Shown here piece after piece: positions 26,671 to 36,666 of a DNA stretch of 64,000 nt. The stretch is from Vibrio coralliirubri (GTDB lineage Bacteria; Pseudomonadota; Gammaproteobacteria; Enterobacterales; Vibrionaceae), in contig NZ_AP025471.1 of the NCBI RefSeq assembly GCF_024347375.1, forward strand, positions 1,612,001 to 1,676,000, read 5' to 3'. The notes beneath the pieces are model-generated. The model saw nothing but the letters and a program-made list of their open reading frames with translations, made no database searches and was not told the origin of the DNA. The first letter of the stretch is position 1; each line of letters opens with the position of its first letter. The translations under genes were made by a program, and so were the position numbers.

Positions 26671-27024
26671 ATGTCTGAGACCGAATTCCGACACGGAAAA
26701 AAACGTTTTTATGACACCATTAAATTCCCGAGAGGGTTCGCTAAGTCGGGTGATTTTACTCTTTCAGAAGAGGAAATCCTAACCTTGTTTGGTGACACTA
26801 TGCTTGCACTTGAAACTGGTGAACTAGCACCAATCAATGCAGAAGAAAAACACTTCATTAAAGTGTTGTCTCACCCTCATAAGGCAAAGTCCAAGTTAGA
26901 GCGTGTTTGGTTGAAGTACATTCAACTGGCTCGTGGACGCCGTCGCTTTCACACCCTAAACGGCTGCAAACGCGGCGAAGTGCCTAGGGAAGAATACGAA
27001 AGTGAGTTAGTGTTAGAAGATTAG
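26671..27024 (+). CDS. maoP: Macrodomain Ori organization protein MaoP (DUF413)
   Basis: 117 residues, E. coli MaoP/YifE being 112. Signature stretches are FRHGKKRFYDTIKFPRGFAKSGDFT, ELAPINAEEKHFIKVL and WLKYIQLARGRRRFHTLNGC. In E. coli MaoP acts with the site maoS to constrain long-range DNA contacts in the Ori macrodomain. Its divergent arrangement with hdfR is conserved. A terminator follows eight bases after the stop. I cannot identify a maoS site by eye. Confidence 0.93.
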   Translation: MSETEFRHGKKRFYDTIKFPRGFAKSGDFTLSEEEILTLFGDTMLALETGELAPINAEEKHFIKVLSHPHKAKSKLERVWLKYIQLARGRRRFHTLNGCKRGEVPREEYESELVLED

Positions 27025-27031
27025 TAAAATC

Positions 27032-27070
27032 GCTCAAAGTGATACCTCATCACTTTGGGCTTTTTTTTGC
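27032..27070 (+). terminator. Terminator after maoP
   Basis: A 12-base stem GCTCAAAGTGAT/ATCACTTTGGGC (one G-T pair), five-base loop, then eight T residues. Confidence 0.9.
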
Positions 27071-27630
27071 CTTCAAACACACATCTTCTTTGTAATTGGT
27101 AAGTTTAGCCAACCTGTCCATTTTTACCAATATTTATATACAATTCATAGCGATAGCGTGACTAAAACACAGCTCTCGTTCAATCTTATGGGTATTCATC
27201 CCACTGAGATTCATCGTTCTTCATCCTGCCCCTGTCTTTTATCATGATAGCGCTCCATTGCCATCATTATTTTTCTAGCTTCAACTTTACATCCAACGCT
27301 TGTCTATACGCCGCAACACGTTAATACACCAAAGTTCGTCAATGGCTCGAGCGGCGCCATTAAGGAAAAAGCGTATCAAAACATAGAAACACACCAACCC
27401 TTTCAGGTGCTGAATTAGATCGATATTGCTGTATATGACAAACGTATTAATCTTGTTTAACGCCACCAAATATCCATACAATAATTGTGCAATTTTGAGA
27501 GTTCCAGTCACAGATACGGCGAAAAAAGCAAAAACTTGACCTAAAACAATAGCGGAACCGGATAACTTATTTTATAATGCGAATTAATGTTTCAGAACAC
27601 TATAAAATTTTATTTCTAGGGGCAAAATCA
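27071..27630. other. Intergenic region before nagB
   Basis: 560 bases without a well-supported gene. A minus-strand frame at 27287-27511 has a GTG start and no ribosome binding site and is not accepted. The last 60 bases, including an AT-rich stretch at about 27566-27615, should hold the nagB promoter. NagC control would be expected, but I cannot assign an operator with confidence. Confidence 0.4.
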
Positions 27631-28431
27631 ATGAGACTTATTCCATTAAGCAACAAAGCAAAAGTAGGTAAATGGGCTGCTCGTCATATCGCAGATTCGA
27701 TCAACAAATTCGCTCCAACTGCTGAGCGTCCATTTGTACTAGGTCTTCCTACTGGTAGCACACCTCTAACTACTTACGCTGAGCTAATTGAACTTTACAA
27801 AGCTGGCGAAGTAAGCTTCAAGCACGTTGTAACATTCAACATGGATGAGTACGTTGGTATCGAACCAAACCACCCAGAATCTTACCGTACATTCATGCAC
27901 GAGAACTTCTTCAACCACGTTGATATCCAAGCAGAAAACATCAACCTGCTAGACGGCAAAGCTGAAGACATCGATGCTCACTGTGCAGCATACGAAGAGA
28001 AAATCCGTTCATACGGCAAAATCAACCTGTTCATGGGCGGCGTAGGCATCGACGGTCACATCGCATTCAACGAACCAGGTTCTTCTCTATCTTCACGCAC
28101 TCGTATCAAAACGTTGACTGAAGACACTCGTATCGCGAACTCTCGTTTCTTCGATGGCGACATCAACCAAGTTCCTAAATACGCACTAACTATCGGTGTT
28201 GCTACTCTTCTAGATGCTGAAGAAGTGATGATCCTTTCTCTAGGCCACAACAAAGCTCAAGCGCTTCAAATGGCTATCGAAGGTTCTGTAAACCACATGT
28301 GGACTGTTACCGCTCTACAGATGCACCGTAAAGCTATCATCGTTGCTGATGAACCAGCTCAACAAGAGCTAAAAGTTAAGACTCTACGCTACTTCCAAGA
28401 GCTAGAAGCTGAGAACATCCAAGACCTATAA
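27631..28431 (+). CDS. nagB: Glucosamine-6-phosphate deaminase NagB
   Basis: Converts glucosamine 6-phosphate to fructose 6-phosphate and ammonia, the step that brings chitin-derived amino sugar into glycolysis. 266 residues, identical in length to E. coli NagB. Active-site segments are [25 protein letters not shown] (Asp72) and [17 protein letters not shown] (Asp141, His143, Glu148 by E. coli numbering). The start at 27631 (MRLIPL) matches the family, so an upstream in-frame ATG is ignored. Codon use is strongly biased, a sign of high expression. It functionally complements the chitinase gene 18 kb away. Confidence 0.97.
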   Translation: MRLIPLSNKAKVGKWAARHIADSINKFAPTAERPFVLGLPTGSTPLTTYAELIELYKAGEVSFKHVVTFNMDEYVGIEPNHPESYRTFMHENFFNHVDIQAENINLLDGKAEDIDAHCAAYEEKIRSYGKINLFMGGVGIDGHIAFNEPGSSLSSRTRIKTLTEDTRIANSRFFDGDINQVPKYALTIGVATLLDAEEVMILSLGHNKAQALQMAIEGSVNHMWTVTALQMHRKAIIVADEPAQQELKVKTLRYFQELEAENIQDL

Positions 28432-28483
28432 TCGATTGTCTTGAATAAAAAGGCTCTCTAAATAAACAGAGCGTCTTGAATAG

Positions 28484-28511
28484 AAAAAGCCACTGAATGT
28501 GGCTTTTTTTG
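28484..28511 (+). terminator. Terminator after nagB
   Basis: Stem AAAAGCCAC/GTGGCTTTT, five-base loop, T run continuing to 28510. Confidence 0.88.
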
Positions 28512-28690
28512 TGCCTGTTGATTTTGTATTTAATGGGGAGAGGTATCGGATATGTTTAGAGGAACAAAAACAACAAAGCGATTCCTCCAACGAGAGAAAC
28601 CGCCATCATTTTAATCTTTGTATTGAAACGAACGAACAGCTACAAGTTATGTAGGATGTGAAACAAGATAAGCAGAGCTACAAACTAGAG

Positions 28691-29281
28691 CTAAGAGCTC
28701 AGCGCGTTATCTCGGCATAAGGTAGTGATAATGTCAGTGATAGCCAATACGATCGTCGACTTCACCTTTTGATTATGTCGCCCCAAGAACATTTCAAGCA
28801 TTGGGCCAGACATGGTTTCCACCATCTCCGCGTCATATTCGATAGGCATAATACGCTGAATCGCGTGCACCTTGTTGAGCTCAAATATCACATCAACTTC
28901 TGTGAAGCTGGTGTCTTCACCCTGTATTTTCGCCCACTCTTTCAAGGTAACGAAAACCTCGAGATCGTCGTAGAGTTCTTTACTGATCACGCCAAGCCCG
29001 AGTAGCAACTTAGCACGAATCATGATCTCGCCTAACGGCCCGCCACTGTTGAGAAGTGGTTCTACAACGAACTTAATTGCAGTGTCGTCTTTCTTAAAGA
29101 TGTTTTTTAATACGGCATCTACCGTGTCGTCCAATGCATCGTAAGCAGCCATTAGGCAGGCGCCAGCACTCTCAGCTTCCGAAAGGGCTTCGAGTAATTC
29201 AGTTTCATGGCTTGTTTGTATTGGCATAACGGCTCGACAATAAGAAAGTGCCACTGGTGTGGCACTTTGATGGTTTATCAT
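28691..29281 (-). CDS. mtlR: Mannitol operon repressor MtlR
   Basis: A 196-residue protein of the MltR/MtlR family, which represses the mannitol operon without a classical DNA-binding domain. Family segments are [39 protein letters not shown] and [17 protein letters not shown]. The ATG at 29281 overlaps the stop of mtlD (ATGA), which favours it by translational coupling. A second ATG (MPIQTSH, 54 bases later) is possible. Gene order mtlA-mtlD-mtlR is the enteric and vibrio one. Confidence 0.93.
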   Translation of the reverse strand: MINHQSATPVALSYCRAVMPIQTSHETELLEALSEAESAGACLMAAYDALDDTVDAVLKNIFKKDDTAIKFVVEPLLNSGGPLGEIMIRAKLLLGLGVISKELYDDLEVFVTLKEWAKIQGEDTSFTEVDVIFELNKVHAIQRIMPIEYDAEMVETMSGPMLEMFLGRHNQKVKSTIVLAITDIITTLCRDNALSS

Positions 29282-30426
29282 TTCAATGCTAGATAAGCTT
29301 CTTCCGCTAGTTTAACAACTTCTGAGTCACTATTCAGCTCAGAATAATGCGCTAATGTCTCAGCAAAGCCTTTTTCTGCGAACATTGCTTGAAGTTCAAC
29401 CGCTTGTGGGTCGTCTTCGTTCTTGTAATGGAACGCAGCAGCGATTGCTTTTACTAGGTGAGCATTCGGTAGGCCGTACTCTAATGTACCGTTTAGAGGC
29501 TTAACTAGGCGGTCTTGCGGGCTCAGTTTGCGAATTGGCTGACGACCAACGCGGTCTACTTCATCACGTAGGAACGGGTTAGCAAAACGACCTAGAATCT
29601 TTTGGATGTAGGCAGCGTGCGCTTCTGGATCAAAGCCGTAACGCTTAATCAGAACCGCACCACTCTCTTCCATCGTCGCTGTTACTTCAGCGCGGATTAC
29701 GTCATCTTCGATAGAGTCTTTAATAGTCTCATGACCTGCAAGCACACCAAGGTATGCCGTTACCAAGTGACCCGTGTTTAGCGTGAACAGTTTACGCTCA
29801 ACGAAAGCCATTAGGTTGTCAGTGCATTCCATACCTGGGATGTTTGGAATCTCACCTTTGAATTGTGTTTGGTCTACGATCCACTCGCTGAACGTTTCAA
29901 CTGTTACCGCTAGTGGGTCTGTTTCGCCCGCTTCTGCCGGTGGAACAATACGGTCAACCGCAGAATCAACAAAGCCAATGTGCTCTTCAGTGAACGCTTT
30001 CATTTCATCAGAAAGGTGCTCTAACACGGCTGCTTTTAATTGGCTAGTACCGCGAACCATGTTCTCTGCCGCGATGATGTTCATTGGTGCAGTGTTGTTT
30101 GCTGCTGCACGCTTTTCAATGCCTTGAGCGATAGACTTAGAGATGATTTTAAGAACCGTAGGGCCCACTGCAGTCGTCACAAGATCAGACTCAGCAATGC
30201 AATCTACTACTGCGCTTGTCGCTGAGTTTACTGCTGTCACGTTCTTAACAACTTCGACAACACACTCTTCGCCAACAATCTTAACTGGGTATTCTTGGCG
30301 TTCAATTAACGCATTTACAACCGTTTCATTTACGTCAGCAAACGTAACCTTCATACCAGCATCAGAAAGAAGCTTACCAATGAAACCACGACCGATATTA
30401 CCTGCACCAAAATGTAACGCTTTCAT
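29278..30426 (-). CDS. mtlD: Mannitol-1-phosphate 5-dehydrogenase MtlD
   Basis: Oxidises mannitol 1-phosphate to fructose 6-phosphate with NAD+. 382 residues, the E. coli length. The nucleotide-binding start is [20 protein letters not shown], followed by [29 protein letters not shown] and [16 protein letters not shown], the long-chain mannitol dehydrogenase signature with its Lys/Asn/His catalytic region. AAGGTC precedes the ATG. It is the middle gene of the mannitol operon, 183 bases after mtlA. Confidence 0.97.
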   Translation of the reverse strand: MKALHFGAGNIGRGFIGKLLSDAGMKVTFADVNETVVNALIERQEYPVKIVGEECVVEVVKNVTAVNSATSAVVDCIAESDLVTTAVGPTVLKIISKSIAQGIEKRAAANNTAPMNIIAAENMVRGTSQLKAAVLEHLSDEMKAFTEEHIGFVDSAVDRIVPPAEAGETDPLAVTVETFSEWIVDQTQFKGEIPNIPGMECTDNLMAFVERKLFTLNTGHLVTAYLGVLAGHETIKDSIEDDVIRAEVTATMEESGAVLIKRYGFDPEAHAAYIQKILGRFANPFLRDEVDRVGRQPIRKLSPQDRLVKPLNGTLEYGLPNAHLVKAIAAAFHYKNEDDPQAVELQAMFAEKGFAETLAHYSELNSDSEVVKLAEEAYLALK

Positions 30427-30555
30427 AATTTTGACCTTATAAATATTTGAATCTAGATAGCTAACTGCTCAACAACATGCCTTGACGATGTGCCCTAGGC
30501 ATTAAGCAGTAAGCTATTCAGACTGAATCTTGTTAGAAAGATTAAGACCGAAAAT

Positions 30556-30581
30556 GAGGCCAGTAGGGGGATACCGGCCTC
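30556..30581 (-). terminator. Hairpin between mtlA and mtlD
   Basis: GAGGCC/GGCCTC with an inner GTA/TAC after one mismatched pair, 14 bases between the outer arms. On the minus strand it is followed by ATTTTCGG, so it may lower expression of mtlD and mtlR relative to mtlA or stabilise the mtlA message. Confidence 0.45.
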
Positions 30582-30609
30582 CTTCACTCAGGAGCTTGAC
30601 TAGAGCTTT

Positions 30610-32502
30610 TTAGTTTCCGTTGAGAATACGTAGAACATCAGCAGGGTTTGTTGTGTTCTGTAGGCATTCCACAGCTTCTTCATCATCGAGTGAATTGGTA
30701 ATAGCCATCAGCACCATGTTGTGCTCATCGCCTTGTGCGGCAATACCGATAACCATCTTCGCGATATCATCTTCATCTTCGCCCCATTGAATACCTTCAG
30801 GGTACTGACAGAAAACGATGCCGGTTTTTTGTACGTACTGTTTCGCTTCGATTGTGCCGTGTGGTACTGCGATAGACTCACCTAGGTAAGTAGACACAAG
30901 CTCTTCACGAGCAAACATGCCATCTACATATTCTGGTGATACGTTTCCAAGTTTTACTAATTGTTCGCCAGCAAACTTGATTGCGTCTTCTTTTTGAGTC
31001 GCTTTAAGGCCAAGGAAGATGCTGTCGTCAGTGAGTGCAAGCTTGTTGCCTTCTTGTGTTGGAGCTGCTGCAGGCGCCGGAGCTTCTACTTTCGCTTCAC
31101 CACTTTGAGCATCGACAAGTTCTGCAACTAGTTGGTCGTATACGCCGCCGTCTAGGAAGTTGCTTAGAGACATATGCATCGCACCTGGCACAGTGCTACG
31201 AGCACGGTCTGTTAGGTCTTTATGCGTAATAACGATTTGCGAATCAGCCGGTAGGTTGTTGATTGCGTAGTTGGTTACTTCAATGTCTAGGCCAGCTGTT
31301 GCTACTTTCTTACGTAGTAGACCTGCACCCATTGCACTTGAACCCATACCCGCATCACACGCTACATAAACTGCTTTTACATCCGCTAGGTTTACGTTTG
31401 CTTCTGATGCTGCACCTTTAGAAGACGCTTTCATGTCTTTCATTTGTGCAGAAGCTTTTTCTAGTGAATCTTCCTCATCATCTTGCGCTGATGTTTTAAG
31501 AAGGATTGACGCTACAACAAACGATACTGCTGTTGCTGCGATAACCGATAGAATCACGCCGATGTAAGAGCCTTTTGGCGTCATCAGTAAGACTGCGAAG
31601 ATAGAACCTGGAGATGCTGGAGAGATAAGGCCAGAATCGAACATTACGTTAGTAAATACACCCGCCATGCCACCTGCGATTACCGCAAGAATTAGACGTG
31701 GGTTCATTAGAACGTAAGGGAAGTAAATTTCGTGGATACCACCTAGGAAGTGGATGATAGATGCACCAGCAGCAGATTGCTTCGCGCTACCTTTACCAAA
31801 CACCATGTAAGCAAGTAGAAGACCAAAACCAGGACCTGGGTTTGCTTCGATTAGGAAGAAGATAGAGCGACCCATCTCTTCAGATTGCTGAATACCTAGT
31901 GGAGAGAAGATACCGTGGTTGATTGCGTTATTTAGGAATAGGATTTTCGCAGGTTCAACAAAGATAGATGCTAGAGGTAGTGCACCCGCTTCTACCATTG
32001 CGTTTACACCAGCCGCAAGTCCGCCAGACAGAATCTTAACCGCAGGACCAATCACGATGAACGCGATGATCGCACAGATCATGCCGATGATACCCGCAGA
32101 GAAGTTGTTCACTAGCATTTCGAAACCACTCTTCACTTTACCGTGAACAGCTTCATCGAATTTCTTAATTGCGATACCACCTAGTGGACCTACAATCATT
32201 GCACCCATGAACATTGGGATATCAGTACCAACGATAACACCCATTGTTGTGATAGCGCCCACTACCGCACCGCGGTCACCACCAACCATTTTACCACCGG
32301 TGTAACCAATCAATAGTGGCAGTAGGTATGTAATCATAGGACCAACCATTGATGCTAACGTTTCGTTAGGCCACCAACCCGTTGGGATGAATAGTGCAGT
32401 AATGAAACCCCACGCAATAAATGCGCCGATGTTTGGCATTACCATATTGGATAAGAAACGACCAAAGTTTTGAACCTTAATCTTTGCTTCTGGTGATAAC
32501 AT
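30610..32502 (-). CDS. mtlA: Mannitol-specific PTS enzyme IICBA, MtlA
   Basis: Transports mannitol and phosphorylates it to mannitol 1-phosphate. 630 residues (E. coli MtlA 637). The EIIC membrane domain fills about residues 1-340 (GRFLSNMVMPNIGAFIAWGFI, GGDRGAVVGAITTMGVIVG, and the IHEIYFPYVLM loop). EIIB follows at about 375-470 with the phosphorylated Cys in VACDAGMGSSAMGAGLLRKK. EIIA fills the last 145 residues with the phosphorylated His in SIAVPHGTIEAK. The start at 32502 (MLSPEAKIKVQNFGRF) is the family start, and the 51 extra upstream codons look non-coding. CRP-type sites lie upstream. Confidence 0.97.
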   Translation of the reverse strand: MLSPEAKIKVQNFGRFLSNMVMPNIGAFIAWGFITALFIPTGWWPNETLASMVGPMITYLLPLLIGYTGGKMVGGDRGAVVGAITTMGVIVGTDIPMFMGAMIVGPLGGIAIKKFDEAVHGKVKSGFEMLVNNFSAGIIGMICAIIAFIVIGPAVKILSGGLAAGVNAMVEAGALPLASIFVEPAKILFLNNAINHGIFSPLGIQQSEEMGRSIFFLIEANPGPGFGLLLAYMVFGKGSAKQSAAGASIIHFLGGIHEIYFPYVLMNPRLILAVIAGGMAGVFTNVMFDSGLISPASPGSIFAVLLMTPKGSYIGVILSVIAATAVSFVVASILLKTSAQDDEEDSLEKASAQMKDMKASSKGAASEANVNLADVKAVYVACDAGMGSSAMGAGLLRKKVATAGLDIEVTNYAINNLPADSQIVITHKDLTDRARSTVPGAMHMSLSNFLDGGVYDQLVAELVDAQSGEAKVEAPAPAAAPTQEGNKLALTDDSIFLGLKATQKEDAIKFAGEQLVKLGNVSPEYVDGMFAREELVSTYLGESIAVPHGTIEAKQYVQKTGIVFCQYPEGIQWGEDEDDIAKMVIGIAAQGDEHNMVLMAITNSLDDEEAVECLQNTTNPADVLRILNGN

Positions 32503-33073
32503 AGGTAGAACCCCGTAATGTATTGGTTGGTCAAATGACCGAAAGTGTGTACTCAAAAGTCGATTAAAATGTATCACAACATTTCCAAAATGCACCTTAG
32601 CCCAACTTTCGTGATAGCCATCACACACGAAAAACACTTTCGGGTTAACAAGCACACCTTAGATCACAAAAACACCATGAATTTAAATTACAAAGCCAAA
32701 TTAATGAGAATAGATATCATTAACACGCGATCAAGATCACATTTTATTTTGTAATACTTAAAAATAAATAGTGACCAAAATCACACTTAATAAAATATAG
32801 CATCTAAGATCTATATAAACCGTATAAAAGAACATCGTGTCACGTATATAAAATATGCACCTAGATGAGCAAAATCGCTATAGCTGTAATTTAATTACAG
32901 ATTGAGCTACATTTTGCTAAACATACAAAACGAGACCTAACGCTCTACTAAAAACATAGACCACTGAACTGCAGTTAGCATTGATAGATGTGATATGGTA
33001 TTTACCAACGCTATCGCATCATATATATCTCCAACACCCATCAGCTGATCACTCCGCTATTTGAGAAAAGACT
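32503..33073. promoter_or_regulatory. mtlA leader and promoter region with CRP-type sites
   Basis: A 571-base gap with no gene. Three CRP-type sites are visible: CGTGATAGCCATCACA (32610-32625), CGCGATCAAGATCACA (32726-32741, weaker) and AGTGACCAAAATCACA (32770-32785). A ten-base inverted repeat, CCGAAAGTGT (32539-32548) and ACACTTTCGG (32634-32643), brackets the first of them, and GGTCA-AA-TGACC (32529-32540) makes a small hairpin near the start codon. In V. cholerae the mtlA leader is opposed by the antisense RNA MtlS. I cannot place its ends here. Confidence 0.6.
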
Positions 33074-33940
33074 ATGTCAGACAAAATTTCCACATCCGCA
33101 CTCGCTAAACAAAAAGGCATAGAAGCTAAAGCTTTATTTAGCGATCTAAAAACAGCCGGCTATATAGTGCGTTCACAAGAGCGTTGGATTCTCACAGAAC
33201 GGGGAGAAAGCTTTGGTGGGGAATATGTCGAACACAAGAAGTTTGGTGTCTTTATTGTCTGGCCAGAGAAACTGCTTATCGATTTGGACTCATTCTCAGG
33301 AAAAACACTTACCGCCACCCAGCTTGGTAGTGCCTTTCAACTCAGCGCAAAGAAAATCAACTTACTGCTTAACGAGCTTGGTTGGATAACAAAAGAAGAA
33401 GACGGTTGGCATGTCACCTCTACAGGCTTAAAAGCCGGAGGTGAACAGAGAGAAGACAAAGCGACTCAAAACTTATTCGTGGTATGGCACGACTCACTGG
33501 TTCGCAATAAACGTTTGAAGCAGTCTGTTATTGAATTCCTAGGGCATGATGCTGAAAGCCACTCGACCGATGTGTCATTCTCCAGTTTTCGTCAGAAATT
33601 TGAGGCGAAGCACCGAAGCTTAGATGGGCATTATGTTCGATCAAAGGGAGAGCTGATCATTGATAACTGGCTTTATATGGCAGGAGTGGTTCATGCGTAC
33701 GAGCGTCCGCTGCCAATATCAAAAGAAGTGATCAGCGATTTTTATCTACCAAGTGGCAAAGTGTACATCCAGTTCTGGGGAACCGATTCTGCGCCAATCG
33801 CCGAAGATAAACGTGAAACGACGAGAAAAATCTATGAAGAGCATGGTTTCGGTTTAATCGAAATCACGCCAGAAGATATCCCCAACCTAGACAGCGTACT
33901 TCCGCCATTATTGCGCCAATATGGTATCAAGGCGTACTAA
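33074..33940 (+). CDS. Winged-helix plus PD-(D/E)XK nuclease-like protein
   Basis: 288 residues, orphan. Residues 1-125 hold two similar winged-helix-like units (TSALAKQKGIEAKALFSDLKTAGYI... and LTATQLGSAFQLSAKKINLLLNELGWI...), each ending in a WxLT or WHVTSTG strand. The C-terminal part (about 185-288) resembles the PD-(D/E)XK fold tail found on helicases and other DNA enzymes: RSKGELIIDNWLYMAGVVHAYE, then SDFYLPSGKVYIQFWG, then YEEHGFGLIEITPEDI. The expected catalytic Glu in YIEFWG is Gln here. A DNA-binding, possibly nuclease-like role is inferred. No phage or restriction genes surround it. Confidence 0.6.
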   Translation: MSDKISTSALAKQKGIEAKALFSDLKTAGYIVRSQERWILTERGESFGGEYVEHKKFGVFIVWPEKLLIDLDSFSGKTLTATQLGSAFQLSAKKINLLLNELGWITKEEDGWHVTSTGLKAGGEQREDKATQNLFVVWHDSLVRNKRLKQSVIEFLGHDAESHSTDVSFSSFRQKFEAKHRSLDGHYVRSKGELIIDNWLYMAGVVHAYERPLPISKEVISDFYLPSGKVYIQFWGTDSAPIAEDKRETTRKIYEEHGFGLIEITPEDIPNLDSVLPPLLRQYGIKAY

Positions 33941-34231
33941 GCTATTGAATCTAGAGATTCCACTTCCATTAAGATCACATTTATCGAATCATTATGGACA
34001 TTATTAACCATAGTGATTTGATATGTTCGCTATTTTTCCCGAGTCATTCTTCTATTATCTTACACCCATCGACTTGAGCTACCGCAGATACTCGATTTAT
34101 TGGGGCATGTTCGATAACTATTTAGACATTCAATCTATTGAGATTCGTTTAAATTGGTTATCCGTTTATTGTTGACGTGACTGAACATAAAACCCTACAA
34201 CATTTATTATTGATAGATATTAGGATTCAAC

Positions 34232-34888
34232 ATGACTCATCCAATCATTACTGATCTAAACACTCGTTACACAGCTAAAAAATACGATGCAGAAAAACGC
34301 ATCTCTGCGGAAGACATGGAAGTAATCAAAGAAGCACTTCGCTTGTCAGCTTCTTCTATCAACTCTCAGCCTTGGAAATTCATCATCATTGAGAGCGACG
34401 CAGCAAAACAACGCTTCCACAATACTTTCGAAAACATGTTCCAGTTTAACCAACCACATGCGAAAGAAGCATCACACACGATCCTGTTTGCTCACGATCC
34501 TAAATACACCAAAGAGAAATTCGCGAAGCGTGCTGATACAGAAGTAAGCTCTGGTCACCTACCAGCTGAAATGTACGAGCAGTTCTTAGGTGCTTACGCA
34601 TTCGCAGAAATGAACACAGACGAAACAGGTTTCAACGGTAACTGGACTAAGTCTCAAGTTTACATCGCACTAGGTAACACGCTGCACACACTCGCTCGTC
34701 TAGGTATCGCTTCAACGCCTATGGAAGGTGTAGACGCAGCTATGATCAGCGAAGAGTTTGCTGACGAACTAGAAGGTCACATTGTTGATGTAGCACTGGC
34801 TATCGGCTACCACAAAGACGGCGAAGACTACAACTACGGCAAACCAAAAGCGCGCCTAGCTCTTGATGAAGTCGTTACTACGCTATAA
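34232..34888 (+). CDS. nfsB: Oxygen-insensitive NAD(P)H nitroreductase, NfsB type
   Basis: A 218-residue FMN flavoprotein of the NfsB/FRase I group, matching E. coli NfsB in length and in sequence landmarks: TRYTAKKYDAEKRISAED, LRLSASSINSQPWKFIIIES, WTKSQVYIALGNTLHTLARLGI and STPMEGVD. It reduces nitroaromatics, quinones and possibly dihydropteridine. Single gene with its own terminator, directly before the NO-detoxification pair norVW. Confidence 0.94.
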   Translation: MTHPIITDLNTRYTAKKYDAEKRISAEDMEVIKEALRLSASSINSQPWKFIIIESDAAKQRFHNTFENMFQFNQPHAKEASHTILFAHDPKYTKEKFAKRADTEVSSGHLPAEMYEQFLGAYAFAEMNTDETGFNGNWTKSQVYIALGNTLHTLARLGIASTPMEGVDAAMISEEFADELEGHIVDVALAIGYHKDGEDYNYGKPKARLALDEVVTTL

Positions 34889-34938
34889 CAGACACTGATC
34901 TGTAATAGCTGACACAAACAAATCGCACTGCTTTATTT

Positions 34939-34966
34939 GGCCAGACGCTCGTCTGGCCTTTTTTGT
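34939..34966 (+). terminator. Terminator after nfsB
   Basis: GGCCAGAC/GTCTGGCC with a four-base loop and six T residues. Confidence 0.93.
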
Positions 34967-35001
34967 ATCTGTTATTTATCCAAGCCACTACCCAACACAA
35001 A

Positions 35002-35057
35002 GTCATTAAGACACATTAAATTCAATATGATTACAAAAACAAATAAGTCATAAAGAC
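35002..35057. promoter_or_regulatory. Two NorR-type binding sites
   Basis: GTCATTAAGAC (35002-35012) and GTCATAAAGAC (35047-35057) share the GT-N7-AC core recognised by the NO-sensing activator NorR, with nearly identical interiors. They lie 45 bases apart, 55-110 bases upstream of a sigma-54 promoter, where NorR enhancers are expected. E. coli has three sites; a third is not evident here. Confidence 0.65.
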
Positions 35058-35112
35058 ACAAAGAAGAGTTCAAAAAGCAAACAAACACAACTAAAACAAT
35101 AACTTAAAAACA

Positions 35113-35128
35113 TGGCACGACTAGTGCA
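35113..35128 (+). promoter_or_regulatory. Sigma-54 promoter of norVW
   Basis: TGGCACGACTAGTGCA matches the -24/-12 consensus TGGCAC-N5-TTGCW, with GG and GC separated by the required ten bases. It lies 38 bases before the norV start codon. Confidence 0.85.
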
Positions 35129-35165
35129 ATGAGAGCCTTAGATATTTAAATAAGGTATTATCATT

Positions 35166-36665
35166 ATGACTATTCACGTTAAATCAAATGTTCATTGGGT
35201 CGGCGTCCACGATTGGGAAACCGAGCACTTCCACGGTAAGGAATACCACATGAACAAAGGTACCAGCTATAACTCGTACCTGATCCGTGAAGAGAAGACA
35301 GTGCTTGTCGATACTGTCGATCATCGCTTTACTGAACAATTCCTTGCAAACCTAGAGATGGAAATCGATATCAACGAGATCGACTACATCATTTGTCAGC
35401 ATGCAGAAGAAGATCACTCAGGCGCCCTCTCTGCACTACTGGCTAAAATTCCAAACACACCCGTCTACTGTACTGAAGCTGGAGTGACCTCCATTGTTGG
35501 CCATCACCACCAACCAGACTGGAATTTCAGAACCGTCAAAACTGGCGATACGCTCGATGTGGGTAACGGCAAGCAACTTATCTTCGTTGAGATGAAAATG
35601 CTGCACTGGCCAGACTCAATGGCGACTTACTTAACCGGTGATGAAGTCCTGTTTAGTAACGACGCTTTCGGCCAACACTACTGCGACGAAAACCTATTCA
35701 ATGACCAGCTAGACCAAGTTGAACTGCATGAACAGTGTCTGCGTTACTTCTCGAACATCCTGACACCGTTTGCGCCGCTGGTTAAAGCAAAGATTGAAGA
35801 AGTACTGAGCTTAGGCGTGCCGATCGATGTCATTGCTACTTCTCACGGCTGTATTTGGCGTGACAATGCGACTCAAATCGTTGAGCAATATTACGAGTGG
35901 TCGAAAGCCTACAAAGAAGATCGTATCACGATTGTCTACGACACCATGTCCAACAACACTCGCATGATGGCTGACGCGATCGCTAAGGGTATCCGTAAAG
36001 GCAGCCCAGAAACGGCAATCAAGGTCTTTAATATTTCTAAGCACGACAAGAATGACATCCTTGCCAATGTCTTCCGCTCAAAGGGTGTGCTTGTTGGGTC
36101 ATCGACCATGAACAACGTGATGATGCCGCAAATCGCCGCGCTACTTGAAGAAATACACGGCCTGCGATTTGCAGAAAAAAGAGCCGCTGCATTTGGATCT
36201 TCAGGTTGGACTGGCGGCGCAGTAAAACGCATCGATGCTCGCTTACGTGAAGCCAACTTCGAGGTTAGCGCACCTCAGCACATCCACTGGAAACCAGATA
36301 CAGACGCACTTCGTCAATGTATTGATTACGGCATGACACTGGCCGAGGTTTGGCGCACTGATGCGAACGAGGTTAGTGAGCCTAAACAAGTTGAGCGCAA
36401 CGTTCAACGTATTGAATCAGCACCGACAAGCACCCCAACAGAGCAAAAAGACACGGCAGAACAGAAGCCAGAAGAAGCGCAAGATAAGCCTGTACATAGC
36501 GCAGACTGCACTTGCTGGCGCTGCACGGTGTGTGAATGGGTGTATGACCCACAACTGGGTGAACCCTACCAAGGCGTTGAACCGGGAACACCTTGGGCAC
36601 AAGTGCCAGATGATTTCCTTTGCCCTGAATGCCATTTAGGTAAAGAAGTGTTTGTGGAGAAGTAA
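35166..36665 (+). CDS. norV: Anaerobic nitric oxide reductase flavorubredoxin NorV
   Basis: Reduces NO to N2O without oxygen. 499 residues in three domains. A metallo-beta-lactamase-type diiron domain (about 1-250) has the ligands in [12 protein letters not shown] and later [19 protein letters not shown] and [11 protein letters not shown] flavodoxin domain (about 252-395) binds FMN ([47 protein letters not shown]). After a Gln/Glu-rich linker, a rubredoxin domain (about 445-499) has [12 protein letters not shown] and LCPECHLG. It is expected to receive electrons from NorW, encoded next. Confidence 0.97.
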   Translation: MTIHVKSNVHWVGVHDWETEHFHGKEYHMNKGTSYNSYLIREEKTVLVDTVDHRFTEQFLANLEMEIDINEIDYIICQHAEEDHSGALSALLAKIPNTPVYCTEAGVTSIVGHHHQPDWNFRTVKTGDTLDVGNGKQLIFVEMKMLHWPDSMATYLTGDEVLFSNDAFGQHYCDENLFNDQLDQVELHEQCLRYFSNILTPFAPLVKAKIEEVLSLGVPIDVIATSHGCIWRDNATQIVEQYYEWSKAYKEDRITIVYDTMSNNTRMMADAIAKGIRKGSPETAIKVFNISKHDKNDILANVFRSKGVLVGSSTMNNVMMPQIAALLEEIHGLRFAEKRAAAFGSSGWTGGAVKRIDARLREANFEVSAPQHIHWKPDTDALRQCIDYGMTLAEVWRTDANEVSEPKQVERNVQRIESAPTSTPTEQKDTAEQKPEEAQDKPVHSADCTCWRCTVCEWVYDPQLGEPYQGVEPGTPWAQVPDDFLCPECHLGKEVFVEK

Positions 36666-36666
36666 C

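Noticed and set aside
27287..27511. Minus-strand frame of 74 codons upstream of nagB
   Set aside because: GTG start, no ribosome binding site, no recognisable domain.
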